Assembly (NCBI GenBank): GCA_019116805.1
Contig: DXAV01000069.1
Location: 1 to 59,535, forward strand
Direction: 5' to 3'
Source: Candidatus Bacteroides merdavium
Lineage (GTDB): Bacteria > Bacteroidota > Bacteroidia > Bacteroidales > Bacteroidaceae
Length of the DNA: 59,535 nt
The position numbers were made by a program, and so were the translations under genes. A model generated the notes under the pieces. The model ran no database searches. It was not told the DNA's origin and saw only the letters and a program-made list of their open reading frames with translations. Shown here in pieces: positions 1 to 13,325 of the stretch (the stretch's first letter is position 1; the number at the start of each line of letters is the position of its first letter).

Positions 1-89
1 GTACCGAGCACCCGATGACATTATACAAACGCTTCCGTGGTCAGGAACCGACCATTGAAGCATTGTTGAAAAGAAATGGTATAAAATAA
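1..89 (+). CDS. C-terminal end of an M3-family peptidyl-dipeptidase (partial)
   Basis: The reading frame entering from the left edge (codons from base 3) encodes 28 residues and stops at TAA 87-89. The tail contains YKRFRGQEPTIEALLKRNGI, which closely resembles the last residues of Dcp/oligopeptidase A-type zinc peptidases (FRGREP...ALL..RG). The catalytic HEXXH part lies outside the window. The call rests on this C-terminal motif only. The following lipoprotein gene starts 8 bases later on the same strand, so the two may be co-transcribed. Confidence 0.6.
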   Translation, partial: TEHPMTLYKRFRGQEPTIEALLKRNGIK

Positions 90-97
90 GGATACAA

Positions 98-571
98 ATG
101 AAGACATTCAGACTCTACTGGTTCTTTACGTTACTCCTGTTACTGACCGGATGTAACCAGAAAGACGATGTGAACGAAATTTTCTCCAGTGGACAGACGT
201 GGCACTGGAGCAACTCCTATAGTACCAGTGACTGGAAGGATGACAACAATTTCAATTCCACACTGACACGTGATGAAGTAGCTAAAATCAACGACAGTCA
301 GGACAGCCACAACATCATTTTCAAGGAAGACGGCACCGTGGAAGGCAACGGAAGTAATTTCAGCTTTACCGGTACGTGGAGTGCCAACGGAGAAGACCAG
401 AGCTTTTCTATCCAGTTAAAGCCCAGCGGAAACCGCAGCGGACTGGACAAGACTTTTTATGACGAAATAAGCAATGCTAAATTCTATCGGGGAAGTTCCA
501 GAACCATCAAGCTGTTCAACCTCGACAAGAATCATTATATTCAATTCTATCCTAAAGGATTCAACGATTAA
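98..571 (+). CDS. Small lipoprotein of unknown function (DUF4847-like)
   Basis: 157 residues. The N-terminus is a lipoprotein signal: charged start, a run of hydrophobic residues (FFTLLLLL) and a lipobox ending LTGC at Cys19, so the mature protein should be anchored to a membrane facing the periplasm or outside. The rest is rich in Asn, Ser and Asp and alternates hydrophobic and polar residues in a way that suggests a small beta-sheet fold. It resembles a Bacteroides-only family (DUF4847, from memory, not checked). It lies between a peptidase gene and a dCMP-deaminase-like gene in a tight same-strand run. No catalytic motif is visible and I assign no function. Confidence 0.7.
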   Translation: MKTFRLYWFFTLLLLLTGCNQKDDVNEIFSSGQTWHWSNSYSTSDWKDDNNFNSTLTRDEVAKINDSQDSHNIIFKEDGTVEGNGSNFSFTGTWSANGEDQSFSIQLKPSGNRSGLDKTFYDEISNAKFYRGSSRTIKLFNLDKNHYIQFYPKGFND

Positions 572-581
572 GCATACCACT

Positions 582-1016
582 ATGAAACCAACAGAACATA
601 AGCAAGAAATACTGGACAAACGCTACATGCGCATGGCCTTAATCTGGGCAGAGAACTCCTATTGCCAACGGCGGCAGGTAGGCGCATTGATTGTCAAAGA
701 CAAAATGATTATTTCAGATGGTTACAACGGTACTCCTGTCGGCTTTGAAAATGTATGCGAAGACGAGAACGGAGTAACCCGCCCCTATGTGCTTCATGCC
801 GAAGCTAACGCCATCACCAAGATAGCCCGCTCCAGCAACAGCAGTGAAGGAGCTACCATGTATGTCACCGCTTCTCCTTGCATCGAATGTGCCAAACTGA
901 TTATTCAGGCTGGCATCAAACGAGTGGTATATGCAGAAAAGTATCGGTTGGAAGACGGACTGGACTTGCTGAAAAGAGCCAATATTGAAGTTGTATATCT
1001 TAACCCCAATGAATAA
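582..1016 (+). CDS. dCMP/cytidine deaminase family protein
   Basis: 144 residues starting at the ATG at 582. A longer frame opening at 474 overlaps the preceding lipoprotein and has no family similarity there. The zinc-binding deaminase signature is complete: HAE at residues 72-74 and PCIEC at 99-103, so His72, Cys100 and Cys103 bind zinc and Glu74 is the proton shuttle. The family removes the amino group from dCMP, giving dUMP for thymidylate synthesis. The protein also matches the ComEB-like group, whose substrate is not always dCMP. It starts 10 bases after the lipoprotein stop and ends 5 bases before the S41 protease start, so an operon is likely. Confidence 0.85.
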   Translation: MKPTEHKQEILDKRYMRMALIWAENSYCQRRQVGALIVKDKMIISDGYNGTPVGFENVCEDENGVTRPYVLHAEANAITKIARSSNSSEGATMYVTASPCIECAKLIIQAGIKRVVYAEKYRLEDGLDLLKRANIEVVYLNPNE

Positions 1017-1021
1017 ATAAC

Positions 1022-2674
1022 ATGAAAAACAATAACACACGCTTTATCCCGTTCCTGTTGGCCATCTGCCTGATTGCGGGCATCGCCATCGGCACATTCT
1101 ATGCCAACCATTTCTCAGGAAACAAGCTGGGCATCATCAACACTTCATCCAACAAGCTGAATGCGTTGTTGCGCATCATTGACGACCAGTATGTAGATAC
1201 GGTAAACATGGGCGAACTGGTGGAAGAAGCCATGCCGCAGATTCTTTCGGAACTCGACCCGCACTCTTCTTATATTCCGGCCAAGGACTTGGAAGCTGTA
1301 AACGCCGATTTGAAAGGTAGTTTCAGCGGTATCGGTATCCAGTTTACCATTCAGAACGATACCATCCATGTAAACAGCGTCATTCAAGGCGGTCCCTCGG
1401 AAAAAGTGGGTTTGATGGCAGGTGACCGTATTGTGGAAGTAGATGATTCTGCTTTTGTCGGTAAGATTGTGACAAACAGTGAAGCCATGAAACGCCTGAA
1501 AGGTGAAAAAGGCAGCAAGGTGAAACTGGGTGTTTATCGTCCGGGCGAAAAAGACTTGCTTCATTTCACCGTTATCCGTGGAAACATTCCGGTGAAGAGT
1601 ATCGATGCCGCCTATATGATTAATGAGAAGGTAGGCTACATAAAAGTCAACAAGTTTGGTGAAACCACTTATCCGGAACTGCTTATCGCACTGGCTAAAC
1701 TGAATCAGAAGAACTGTGAAGGTCTGATTGTCGACCTGCGTGGAAACACGGGAGGTTACATGGCAGCTGCCATCCAGATGGTCAACGAGTTCCTGCCTAA
1801 CAACCGTCTGATTGTCTACACCCAAGGACGCAAGTCACCGCGCGAAGACTACAACTCCAACGGAACAGGAAGCAACCAGAAGATGCCGCTTGTAGTACTG
1901 GTGGACGAAGGTTCGGCTTCTGCCAGCGAAATCTTTGCCGGAGCCATCCAGGACAATGACCGCGGTACCATCGTAGGTCGCCGTTCTTTCGGAAAAGGTC
2001 TGGTACAGCAGCCCATTGAATTCAGCGACGGCTCTGCCATCCGACTGACCATTGCACGCTACTATACCCCATCCGGACGCTGCATACAGAAACCTTACGA
2101 AAAAGGGAAAGAGTCAGAATATGAACTAGATTTGCTCACCCGTTATGAGCACGGCGAATTCTTCTCTGCCGACAGCATCAAGCAGGATGAGACTGAAGTA
2201 TATCACACCCGCCTGGGGCGTCCGGTATATGGAGGAGGAGGTATCATGCCCGATATTTTCGTACCACAGGATACGACTGGTATGACCTCATACTTCCGCA
2301 TGGCTGCTAACCGAGGCCTGATTATCCGCTACACGTTCGACTATACCGACCAGAACCGCAGCACCTTGCAGAAATATGATACTCCGGAAAAGATGGAAGC
2401 TTATCTGAAAGGACAAAACCTGTTGAACAAGTTTGCCGCATGGGCGGAGAAAAAAGGCTTGAAACGCCGTAACAACCTGATGATGAAGTCACGCCGCTTG
2501 TTCGAAATGAGCTTGTACGGAAACATTATCTATAACATGCTGGGTATGGAAGCATACGTGGAATACCTGAATGAATCGGACAAGACCGTACTGAAAGCCG
2601 TAGAAATTCTGGAAAAAGGTGAATCTTTCCCTCAGGCTCCGGCTCCTCAGGCAACAACCGACAACAAGAAATGA
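1022..2674 (+). CDS. S41-family C-terminal processing protease
   Basis: 550 residues. A hydrophobic segment at about residues 8-28 anchors or exports the protein, so the protease domain should face the periplasm. A PDZ domain follows at about 90-170, then the S41 core. The serine is in GSASASE (297-303), with Ser300 the likely nucleophile, and Lys325 in SFGKG lies exactly 25 residues on, the spacing known for the Ser-Lys dyad of CtpA/Prc proteases. The extra 150 or so C-terminal residues are usual for Bacteroidetes members. The family trims C-termini of envelope proteins; the target here is unknown. The cyclo-ligase gene begins 6 bases after its stop. Confidence 0.9.
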   Translation: MKNNNTRFIPFLLAICLIAGIAIGTFYANHFSGNKLGIINTSSNKLNALLRIIDDQYVDTVNMGELVEEAMPQILSELDPHSSYIPAKDLEAVNADLKGSFSGIGIQFTIQNDTIHVNSVIQGGPSEKVGLMAGDRIVEVDDSAFVGKIVTNSEAMKRLKGEKGSKVKLGVYRPGEKDLLHFTVIRGNIPVKSIDAAYMINEKVGYIKVNKFGETTYPELLIALAKLNQKNCEGLIVDLRGNTGGYMAAAIQMVNEFLPNNRLIVYTQGRKSPREDYNSNGTGSNQKMPLVVLVDEGSASASEIFAGAIQDNDRGTIVGRRSFGKGLVQQPIEFSDGSAIRLTIARYYTPSGRCIQKPYEKGKESEYELDLLTRYEHGEFFSADSIKQDETEVYHTRLGRPVYGGGGIMPDIFVPQDTTGMTSYFRMAANRGLIIRYTFDYTDQNRSTLQKYDTPEKMEAYLKGQNLLNKFAAWAEKKGLKRRNNLMMKSRRLFEMSLYGNIIYNMLGMEAYVEYLNESDKTVLKAVEILEKGESFPQAPAPQATTDNKK

Positions 2675-2680
2675 TACTTC

Positions 2681-3244
2681 ATGGATAAAAAGGAATTGCG
2701 ACGGTACATCGCACAAGAAAAACGGAATTATTCCGTTGCTCAAAAAACTGAATGGTCTTCCAGCTTATTTCAAAAGCTGGAGGACCATCCATTGTTTTTA
2801 CAGGCACACACTCTCCTGCTCTATCACTCGCTACCCGATGAGGTACAGACACACGAGTTCATCAAGCGCTGGCATCCATACAAGCGCATCGTACTTCCCC
2901 TTGTCAAAGGAGAGGAACTGGAGTTCCGGTATTATGAAGGGGAGGATTCATTACAAATCGGTGCTTTCGGCATTGAAGAGCCCACCGGTAGTCTGGTAGA
3001 AAATCTGCATGAAATAGGGTTGAGTATTATTCCTGGTGTGGCTTTCGACCGCTCAGGCAACCGGTTAGGACGGGGAAAAGGATACTACGACCGTGCTTTG
3101 ACCAGGCTGCAATCCTATCGCATAGGGGTGTGCTTTCAATTCCAACTGTTTCCACATATTCCCGTAGAAGCCACAGACCTGCCCATGGACGAAGTATGGA
3201 CGGAACAAGGCTGCGCATTCAGCGGAACACAATGTTCACAATAA
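2681..3244 (+). CDS. 5-formyltetrahydrofolate cyclo-ligase
   Basis: 187 residues, the normal size for the family. The ATP and substrate binding signature GRGKGYYDR lies near residue 130, and the N-terminal KKELRR...R pattern typical of the family is present. The enzyme uses ATP to convert 5-formyl-THF into 5,10-methenyl-THF in the cytoplasm. It is the last gene of the plus-strand run. Its final 26 bases overlap the 3' end of the convergent DUF721 gene (3219-3244), so there is no room for a separate terminator between them. Confidence 0.9.
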   Translation: MDKKELRRYIAQEKRNYSVAQKTEWSSSLFQKLEDHPLFLQAHTLLLYHSLPDEVQTHEFIKRWHPYKRIVLPLVKGEELEFRYYEGEDSLQIGAFGIEEPTGSLVENLHEIGLSIIPGVAFDRSGNRLGRGKGYYDRALTRLQSYRIGVCFQFQLFPHIPVEATDLPMDEVWTEQGCAFSGTQCSQ

Positions 3245-3509
3245 CCTGGGAACCGACCTGGGCATTCAGGTTACGAATCAGCATTTCACGTCCCATCATC
3301 AGTTCCTGACGAATCACGGAAGAAGAAAGGCTGACATAAAGTACCTGGTTTTTAATAAAAAGATTCGTGGTGTAACGGGCAATGACCGGTCCCACCACAT
3401 CTTTCCAGGCATCCACCAGACGATATTCATTCAAGGGAGTCTCCAGTCCTTGCTGGCGGAGAAACTGCCGGAGCACATCGCCGATCTGTTCTGTGTTATT
3501 CCGCTTCAT
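3219..3509 (-). CDS. DUF721 protein, DciA-like
   Basis: 96 residues from the ATG at 3509; a longer frame to 3551 would only add residues overlapping recF. The sequence carries the DUF721 pattern: an N-terminal LRQFLRQQGLETPLNEYRL segment, then VDAWKDVVGP, then a beta-rich half (LYVSLSSSVIRQEL). DUF721 proteins include DciA, the loader of the replicative helicase DnaB in bacteria lacking DnaC/DnaI. Its start codon lies inside the last 14 bases of recF, so translation is probably coupled. Its 3' end overlaps the convergent cyclo-ligase gene by 26 bases. Confidence 0.8.
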   Translation of the reverse strand: MKRNNTEQIGDVLRQFLRQQGLETPLNEYRLVDAWKDVVGPVIARYTTNLFIKNQVLYVSLSSSVIRQELMMGREMLIRNLNAQVGSQVIVNIVFR

Positions 3510-4617
3510 AAGACTCCTTCCGTTCGGACACTTCTCCATTTTCCACCTCAAACAGCTTATAATCGCCCTCTATCTTTTTCAAGATACGGTCCAGATGATC
3601 ACGGTTGGTATCGGTAATAAAAATCTGTCCGAAATTATCTCCTGCCACTAACTTGACAATCTGCTCTACACGAAGCGCATCCAGCTTGTCGAAAATATCA
3701 TCCAGCAGAATCAAAGGAGTCGTACCGCTTCCGGTACGCTTCAAAAATTCAAACTGTGCCAGCTTGAGAGCAATCAAGTAGGTTTTGTTCTGCCCTTGAG
3801 AACCTTCCCGCTTCATGGGGAATTCTCCCAGCTGCATAATCAAATCATCCTTATGAATGCCTTTCAAGGAATATCCCATCACCCGGTCACGCTGACGGTT
3901 GGCACGCAGCAGGGCAAGCAAATCCCCCTCTGCCGCATGCGACTGGTAAGAAAGCTTTACCTCCTCCTGATTTTGGGATATATAAGAATAGTATGACTGA
4001 AAAATCGGAATAAACTCATCGATGAACTGCTGACGTTTGCCAAATACCACTTCACCCGTAGAAGCCATCATCTCTTCCCATACGTTCATCAGTTCTTCAT
4101 CGGGCTCAAGTTCCGCTTTCAGCAACGTATTACGCTGCACCAAGGCTTTGTTGTAGCGAATCAGCGCATCCAGATATTCACGGTCGAACTGCGAAATCAC
4201 CACGTCCATGAAGCGTCTTCTTTCCTCACTTCCTCCGGCAATAAGCAAGGTATCAGCCGGAGAAACCATCACTAAAGGAATCAGCCCGATGTGGTCGGAC
4301 AAACGGGTATATTCTTTCTTATTCCGCTTGAACTGCTTCTTCTGCCGACGCTTCAACCCGCAATACACTTCTTCCGGATCACCGTCTTCAGTTTCATAAA
4401 AACCTTGCAGCACAAAGAAGTCCTGTTCATGCCGTATATTCTGAGAATCAATGGGATTAGTTGCACTCTTACAAAAAGAAAGATAATACACGGCATCCAT
4501 CAGGTTGGTCTTTCCCATCCCGTTCTTTCCGATGATACAGTTCATCTTGCGGGAAAAAGCCAGTTCGGCCTGTTCCAGATTCTTATAGTTTAATATCGAA
4601 ATGCGTTTAAGCCACAT
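3496..4617 (-). CDS. recF: DNA replication and repair protein RecF
   Basis: 373 residues, the usual RecF length, starting at MWLKRISILNYKN. A longer frame to 4686 adds 23 unrelated hydrophobic residues. The Walker A motif GKNGMGKTN is near residue 30, and the ABC-type Walker B, LLDDIFDKLD, is near residue 305. RecF binds gapped DNA and helps load RecA in gap repair and fork restart. The gene overlaps the DUF721 gene downstream. Upstream it is divergent from the TPR gene, and a TAATTTTG -7 element (4641-4648) gives a short leader. Confidence 0.93.
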   Translation of the reverse strand: MWLKRISILNYKNLEQAELAFSRKMNCIIGKNGMGKTNLMDAVYYLSFCKSATNPIDSQNIRHEQDFFVLQGFYETEDGDPEEVYCGLKRRQKKQFKRNKKEYTRLSDHIGLIPLVMVSPADTLLIAGGSEERRRFMDVVISQFDREYLDALIRYNKALVQRNTLLKAELEPDEELMNVWEEMMASTGEVVFGKRQQFIDEFIPIFQSYYSYISQNQEEVKLSYQSHAAEGDLLALLRANRQRDRVMGYSLKGIHKDDLIMQLGEFPMKREGSQGQNKTYLIALKLAQFEFLKRTGSGTTPLILLDDIFDKLDALRVEQIVKLVAGDNFGQIFITDTNRDHLDRILKKIEGDYKLFEVENGEVSERKESYEAE

Positions 4618-4640
4618 AAAAACAATCACTATTTGGGATA

Positions 4641-4719
4641 CAAAATTAACAATAAAAGCAAGATTGATTAAAAAAACTGCCCGCAAATTTCATTTATACA
4701 CATAAATCAACTACTTTTG
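4641..4719. promoter_or_regulatory. Divergent promoter region, recF (-) and TPR gene (+)
   Basis: Two matches to the Bacteroidales -7 consensus TAnnTTTG lie back to back. On the minus strand TAATTTTG (4641-4648) would start recF transcription about 17 bases before its ATG. On the plus strand TACTTTTG (4712-4719) would start the TPR gene about 40 bases before its ATG. Neither has a clear TTG at -33, so the calls rest on the -7 elements and position. Confidence 0.45.
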
Positions 4720-4765
4720 CTGTCCAAATACGTGGATTGGAAAAATAATAAAAAACAAATATCAA

Positions 4766-5443
4766 ATGACTGAACAAAAACACACTAATGACCCGTTGAA
4801 TGTAGACGAAGCGCTCAGCACTTCAGAAGCATTCCTGATTAAAAACAAGAATGTACTTTTGGGAGCAGTAGTTGCTCTGGTAGTTATCGTCGGAGGTTTC
4901 CTCGGATACAAACATTTCATTTCTGAACCGAATGAGCTGAAAGCTTCAGAAGCTATCTTCAAAGGTGAACAGTACTTCGGAGCTGATAACTTTGAAGTTG
5001 CCTTGAAGGGTGACAGTCTGGGATATGCAGGTTTTGTGAAACTGGCAGACGAATTCAGCGGTACAGATGCAGGAAACCTGGCAAACGCATACGCAGGACT
5101 TTGCTATGCACAGTTAGGCAAATACGAAGATGCTATCAAGTATCTGGATAAATTCAGCGGTGATGATTTACTGGTTGCTCCTTCAGTAATGGGAGCTCTG
5201 GGAAACTGCTATGCACAGACTGGACAGCTTGACAAAGCTGCTGCTACTTTGCTGAAAGCAGCCGACCGTGCCAACAGCTTGTCAATTAGCCCGATTTTCC
5301 TGATTCAGGCTGGACAAATCCTGGAAAAACAAGGAAAAAATGCAGAAGCCGTAGAAGCTTACAAGCAGGTTAAGAACAAATACGGTAACTCATATCAGGC
5401 AATGGATATCGATAAGTACATCGAACGTGCTTCTTTGAAATAA
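4766..5443 (+). CDS. Membrane-anchored tetratricopeptide-repeat protein
   Basis: 225 residues. A single transmembrane segment (VLLGAVVALVVIVGGFLGY) lies at about residues 30-48, following a polar N-terminus, so the protein is probably a type II membrane protein with its TPR part in the periplasm. From about residue 100, TPR-like helix pairs can be seen (NAYAGLCYAQLGKYEDAIKY; LGNCYAQTGQLDKAAATL; GQILEKQGKNAEAVEAYKQV). The layout resembles the YfgM/TPR_21-type envelope chaperone adaptors, but that is only an inference. A strong terminator follows at 5485-5516. Confidence 0.85.
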   Translation: MTEQKHTNDPLNVDEALSTSEAFLIKNKNVLLGAVVALVVIVGGFLGYKHFISEPNELKASEAIFKGEQYFGADNFEVALKGDSLGYAGFVKLADEFSGTDAGNLANAYAGLCYAQLGKYEDAIKYLDKFSGDDLLVAPSVMGALGNCYAQTGQLDKAAATLLKAADRANSLSISPIFLIQAGQILEKQGKNAEAVEAYKQVKNKYGNSYQAMDIDKYIERASLK

Positions 5444-5484
5444 ACCACAAGAAACATACTTCTATTAGTATAAGTATCATTCAG

Positions 5485-5516
5485 GCCGGACCGAGGTTTT
5501 TCGGTCCGGCTTTTTT
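5485..5516 (+). terminator. Rho-independent terminator after the TPR gene
   Basis: Perfect 10-bp stem GCCGGACCGA (5485-5494) and TCGGTCCGGC (5501-5510) with a 6-base loop, followed by six T. It separates the TPR gene from ribH. Confidence 0.92.
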
Positions 5517-5548
5517 CTTTAACATACAAACTTAAAAAGACAAACAAT

Positions 5549-6043
5549 ATGGCTACAGCTTATCACAATCTTTCAGATTACGACTTTAACTCCGTACCCG
5601 ATGCCTCACAGATGCGCTTCGGTATCGTAGTGTCTGAATGGAATCATAACATTACAGGAGCTTTGCTTGAAGGAGCAGTCAACACATTGAAAAAACACGG
5701 AGCAAAGGATGAAAACATTCTGGTATATTACGTTCCGGGCAGTTTCGAACTGACTTTTGGCTCATCACAACTCGTTAAGAGTGGAAAAGTAGATGCAGTC
5801 ATCGCATTAGGCTGCGTAGTACGTGGTGATACTCCTCACTTTGACTATGTATGTGCCGGAGCTACACAAGGTATTACAGAACTGAATGCAACTACCGACA
5901 CACCAGTCATTTACGGCCTCATCACAACCAATAACATGCAACAGGCAGAAGACCGTGCCGGAGGAAAATTAGGAAATAAAGGTGACGAATGTGCAATTAC
6001 AGCAATAAAAATGATCGATTTTATTTGCAAGTTAAAAAAATAA
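5549..6043 (+). CDS. ribH: 6,7-dimethyl-8-ribityllumazine synthase
   Basis: 164 residues, normal for the family. Family motifs in order: FGIVVSEWN near residue 25, VPGSFELTF near 65, and [16 protein letters not shown] near 95, which contains the general-acid His after the RGDTPH signature. The enzyme joins 5-amino-6-ribitylaminouracil and 3,4-dihydroxybutanone phosphate in the next-to-last step of riboflavin synthesis and usually forms a 60-mer or pentamers. The gene stands alone between a terminator and two tRNA genes. No FMN riboswitch is visible in the roughly 30-base leader. Confidence 0.95.
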   Translation: MATAYHNLSDYDFNSVPDASQMRFGIVVSEWNHNITGALLEGAVNTLKKHGAKDENILVYYVPGSFELTFGSSQLVKSGKVDAVIALGCVVRGDTPHFDYVCAGATQGITELNATTDTPVIYGLITTNNMQQAEDRAGGKLGNKGDECAITAIKMIDFICKLKK

Positions 6044-6054
6044 TCGTACCTTTG
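6025..6054 (+). promoter_or_regulatory. Promoter of the tRNA-Tyr/tRNA-Gly pair
   Basis: TTG (6025-6027), 19 bases, TACCTTTG (6047-6054): a full match to the Bacteroidales promoter. The -33 part lies in the last codons of ribH. Transcription would start near 6061, about 33 bases before tRNA-Tyr. Confidence 0.75.
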
Positions 6055-6093
6055 CATCGCAATTGAGAAAAGCACTAAATCTTGATTGCGGAC

Positions 6094-6176
6094 GGGCAAA
6101 TACCAGAGTGGCCAAATGGGGCAGACTGTAAATCTGCTGGCTTACGCCTTCGGTGGTTCGAATCCATCTTTGCCCA
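6094..6176 (+). tRNA. tRNA-Tyr (GTA)
   Basis: The acceptor arms GGGCAAA (6094-6100) and TTTGCCC (6169-6175) pair perfectly. The anticodon stem GCAGA/TCTGC encloses the loop CTGTAAA with anticodon GTA at 6128-6130. A long variable arm (class II) and the TTCGAATCC T-loop region are present. CCA is not encoded. Confidence 0.97.
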
Positions 6177-6184
6177 CTAAATTT

Positions 6185-6257
6185 GCGGAAGTAGCTCAGT
6201 TGATAGAGCATTAGCCTTCCAAGCTGAGGGTCGCGGGTTTGAGTCCCGTCTTCCGCT
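6185..6257 (+). tRNA. tRNA-Gly (TCC)
   Basis: The acceptor GCGGAAG (6185-6191) pairs with CTTCCGC (6250-6256). The anticodon loop CTTCCAA gives TCC. The T-arm GCGGG/CCCGT and loop TTTGAGT are normal. It lies 8 bases after tRNA-Tyr, so the two are one transcript. Confidence 0.97.
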
Positions 6258-6263
6258 CTTAAG

Positions 6264-6307
6264 AAAATCAGATAGTTATCGAAAGATTTCTATCTGATTT
6301 TTCTTTT
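6264..6307 (+). terminator. Terminator of the tRNA pair
   Basis: A 12-bp perfect stem, AAAATCAGATAG (6264-6275) with CTATCTGATTTT (6290-6301), is followed by a T-rich tail just after tRNA-Gly. Confidence 0.85.
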
Positions 6308-6460
6308 TAGTAGGGTGTAATTTGACCATGGTTTAAGGGGATCAACGTAAAAACCTGAGGGATTCATTGTTTAGGCATAATTTTTAGGGATCAACACTCC
6401 ACACTCAGGCGATATGGTATGTAAAGCAACTTGATAAAACTGAAAAACATCGCTTTCCGC

Positions 6461-6491
6461 TTGCCTCTCCACCCGCTTTTCCGTATCTTTG
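6461..6491 (+). promoter_or_regulatory. Promoter of the small Cys-rich gene
   Basis: TTG (6461-6463), 20 bases, TATCTTTG (6484-6491), ending 29 bases before the ATG at 6521. It supports 6521 over the earlier in-frame start at 6431, which would precede the promoter. Confidence 0.75.
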
Positions 6492-6520
6492 GAACAATTA
6501 GAAAACCAATCGCACAAACC

Positions 6521-6952
6521 ATGGAAAATTTCGATTACTCTGTAGTACCCGGCGGATTCGGCCATTGCATGGCCAGCTGCCCGCAGGCTGCGACCTGCCT
6601 GCGCCACATCGCTTACGAACACCTGCCCGCCAACAAGGCTTTCGTCCGAATGCTGGTGCCACACATAGCCGAGCAGGCGCAGGGAAAATGCAAATACTAT
6701 TGTTCCAACGCCAAGGTGCGCTATGCCAAAGGATTTACCCGAATCATCGACGAGCTGTCGGTAAAGCAGGCGGCTGCTTTCCGCGAACGGATGATAGGAA
6801 AGATGGGAAGAAAGAACTATTACGCCTCGCGCAAGGGAGACCGGCTGCTCCCGCCCGCCGAACAGAAACTGATACGTTCCGTACTCCGCTCGCTGGGAGC
6901 GCCGGACGAGAACTGTTTCGACGGCTATACCGACTGCTTTGTCTGGGAATAA
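6521..6952 (+). CDS. Small Cys-rich protein of unknown function (DUF6078-like)
   Basis: 143 residues, no signal peptide or membrane segment, so probably cytoplasmic. Seven cysteines stand out: Cys16, Cys20 and Cys26 (C-x3-C-x5-C), Cys57 and Cys61 (C-x3-C), Cys132 and Cys139. The spacing suggests a bound metal or a redox role, but this is inference. The C-terminal half is basic and helical (ERMIGKMGRKNYYASRKGDR), which could bind nucleic acid. It matches my memory of a Bacteroides-restricted family, DUF6078. The gene stands alone with its own promoter; palindromic array A begins 38 bases after its stop. Confidence 0.72.
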   Translation: MENFDYSVVPGGFGHCMASCPQAATCLRHIAYEHLPANKAFVRMLVPHIAEQAQGKCKYYCSNAKVRYAKGFTRIIDELSVKQAAAFRERMIGKMGRKNYYASRKGDRLLPPAEQKLIRSVLRSLGAPDENCFDGYTDCFVWE

Positions 6953-6990
6953 ACAGCGGGCTCTCCTGCCCTCATGGCATGCTTCCGTCT

Positions 6991-7119
6991 GTTTCCGCAG
7001 GGGGAACTCCGTTTCCTCTATAAGGAAACGGTCGTTACCATTGAAGGGAACGACCGTTACAATTGAAAGGGAACGCCTGTTTCCTTATAGGGGAACGGGC
7101 GTTTCCTCGTAGGGGAAAC
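6991..7119. repeat. Palindromic repeat array A (period about 22-23 bp)
   Basis: The motif GGAAC or GGAAAC occurs at 7003, 7024, 7047, 7070, 7092 and 7114. Its inverse, GTTTCC or GTTAC, occurs at 6991, 7011, 7034, 7056, 7079 and 7101. Each GGAAC is followed 8-10 bases later by its inverse, so every unit is a small palindrome of the form GGGAACG-n-CGTTTCC, repeated with steps of 20-23 bp. The array fills the space between two convergent genes. It does not encode a protein and has no CRISPR geometry. Confidence 0.8.
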
Positions 7120-7177
7120 GGGGAAAGGTTATCACATTCCGAGTTTCCAAGACTATCTGTTTTCAAACAAACCGAAA

Positions 7178-7217
7178 CCGGCAGCGATACGTACCTTCGT
7201 CCGTATCCGGCTGCCGG
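7178..7217 (-). terminator. Hairpin terminator of the sulfatase-GH2-GH2 operon
   Basis: CCGGCAGC (7178-7185) pairs with GCTGCCGG (7210-7217), extended inside by GATACG/CGTATC. On the minus strand the stem is followed by a T-rich but interrupted tail. It lies 25 bases past the stop of the last GH2 gene. Confidence 0.65.
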
Positions 7218-7242
7218 CTTCGAATATCACCTACATTCTCTC

Positions 7243-13303
<6,061 letters not shown>

Positions 13304-13325
13304 AATAAAACACTTAACCTATTGT

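Noticed and set aside
5444..5548. FMN riboswitch upstream of ribH
   Set aside because: The leader is about 30 bases after a terminator, much too short for an FMN aptamer, and none of its conserved motifs is seen.
6258..6520. Possible extra gene or RNA between tRNA-Gly and the Cys-rich gene
   Set aside because: Only the tRNA terminator and a promoter are supported; I see no reading frame or fold of note in the rest.
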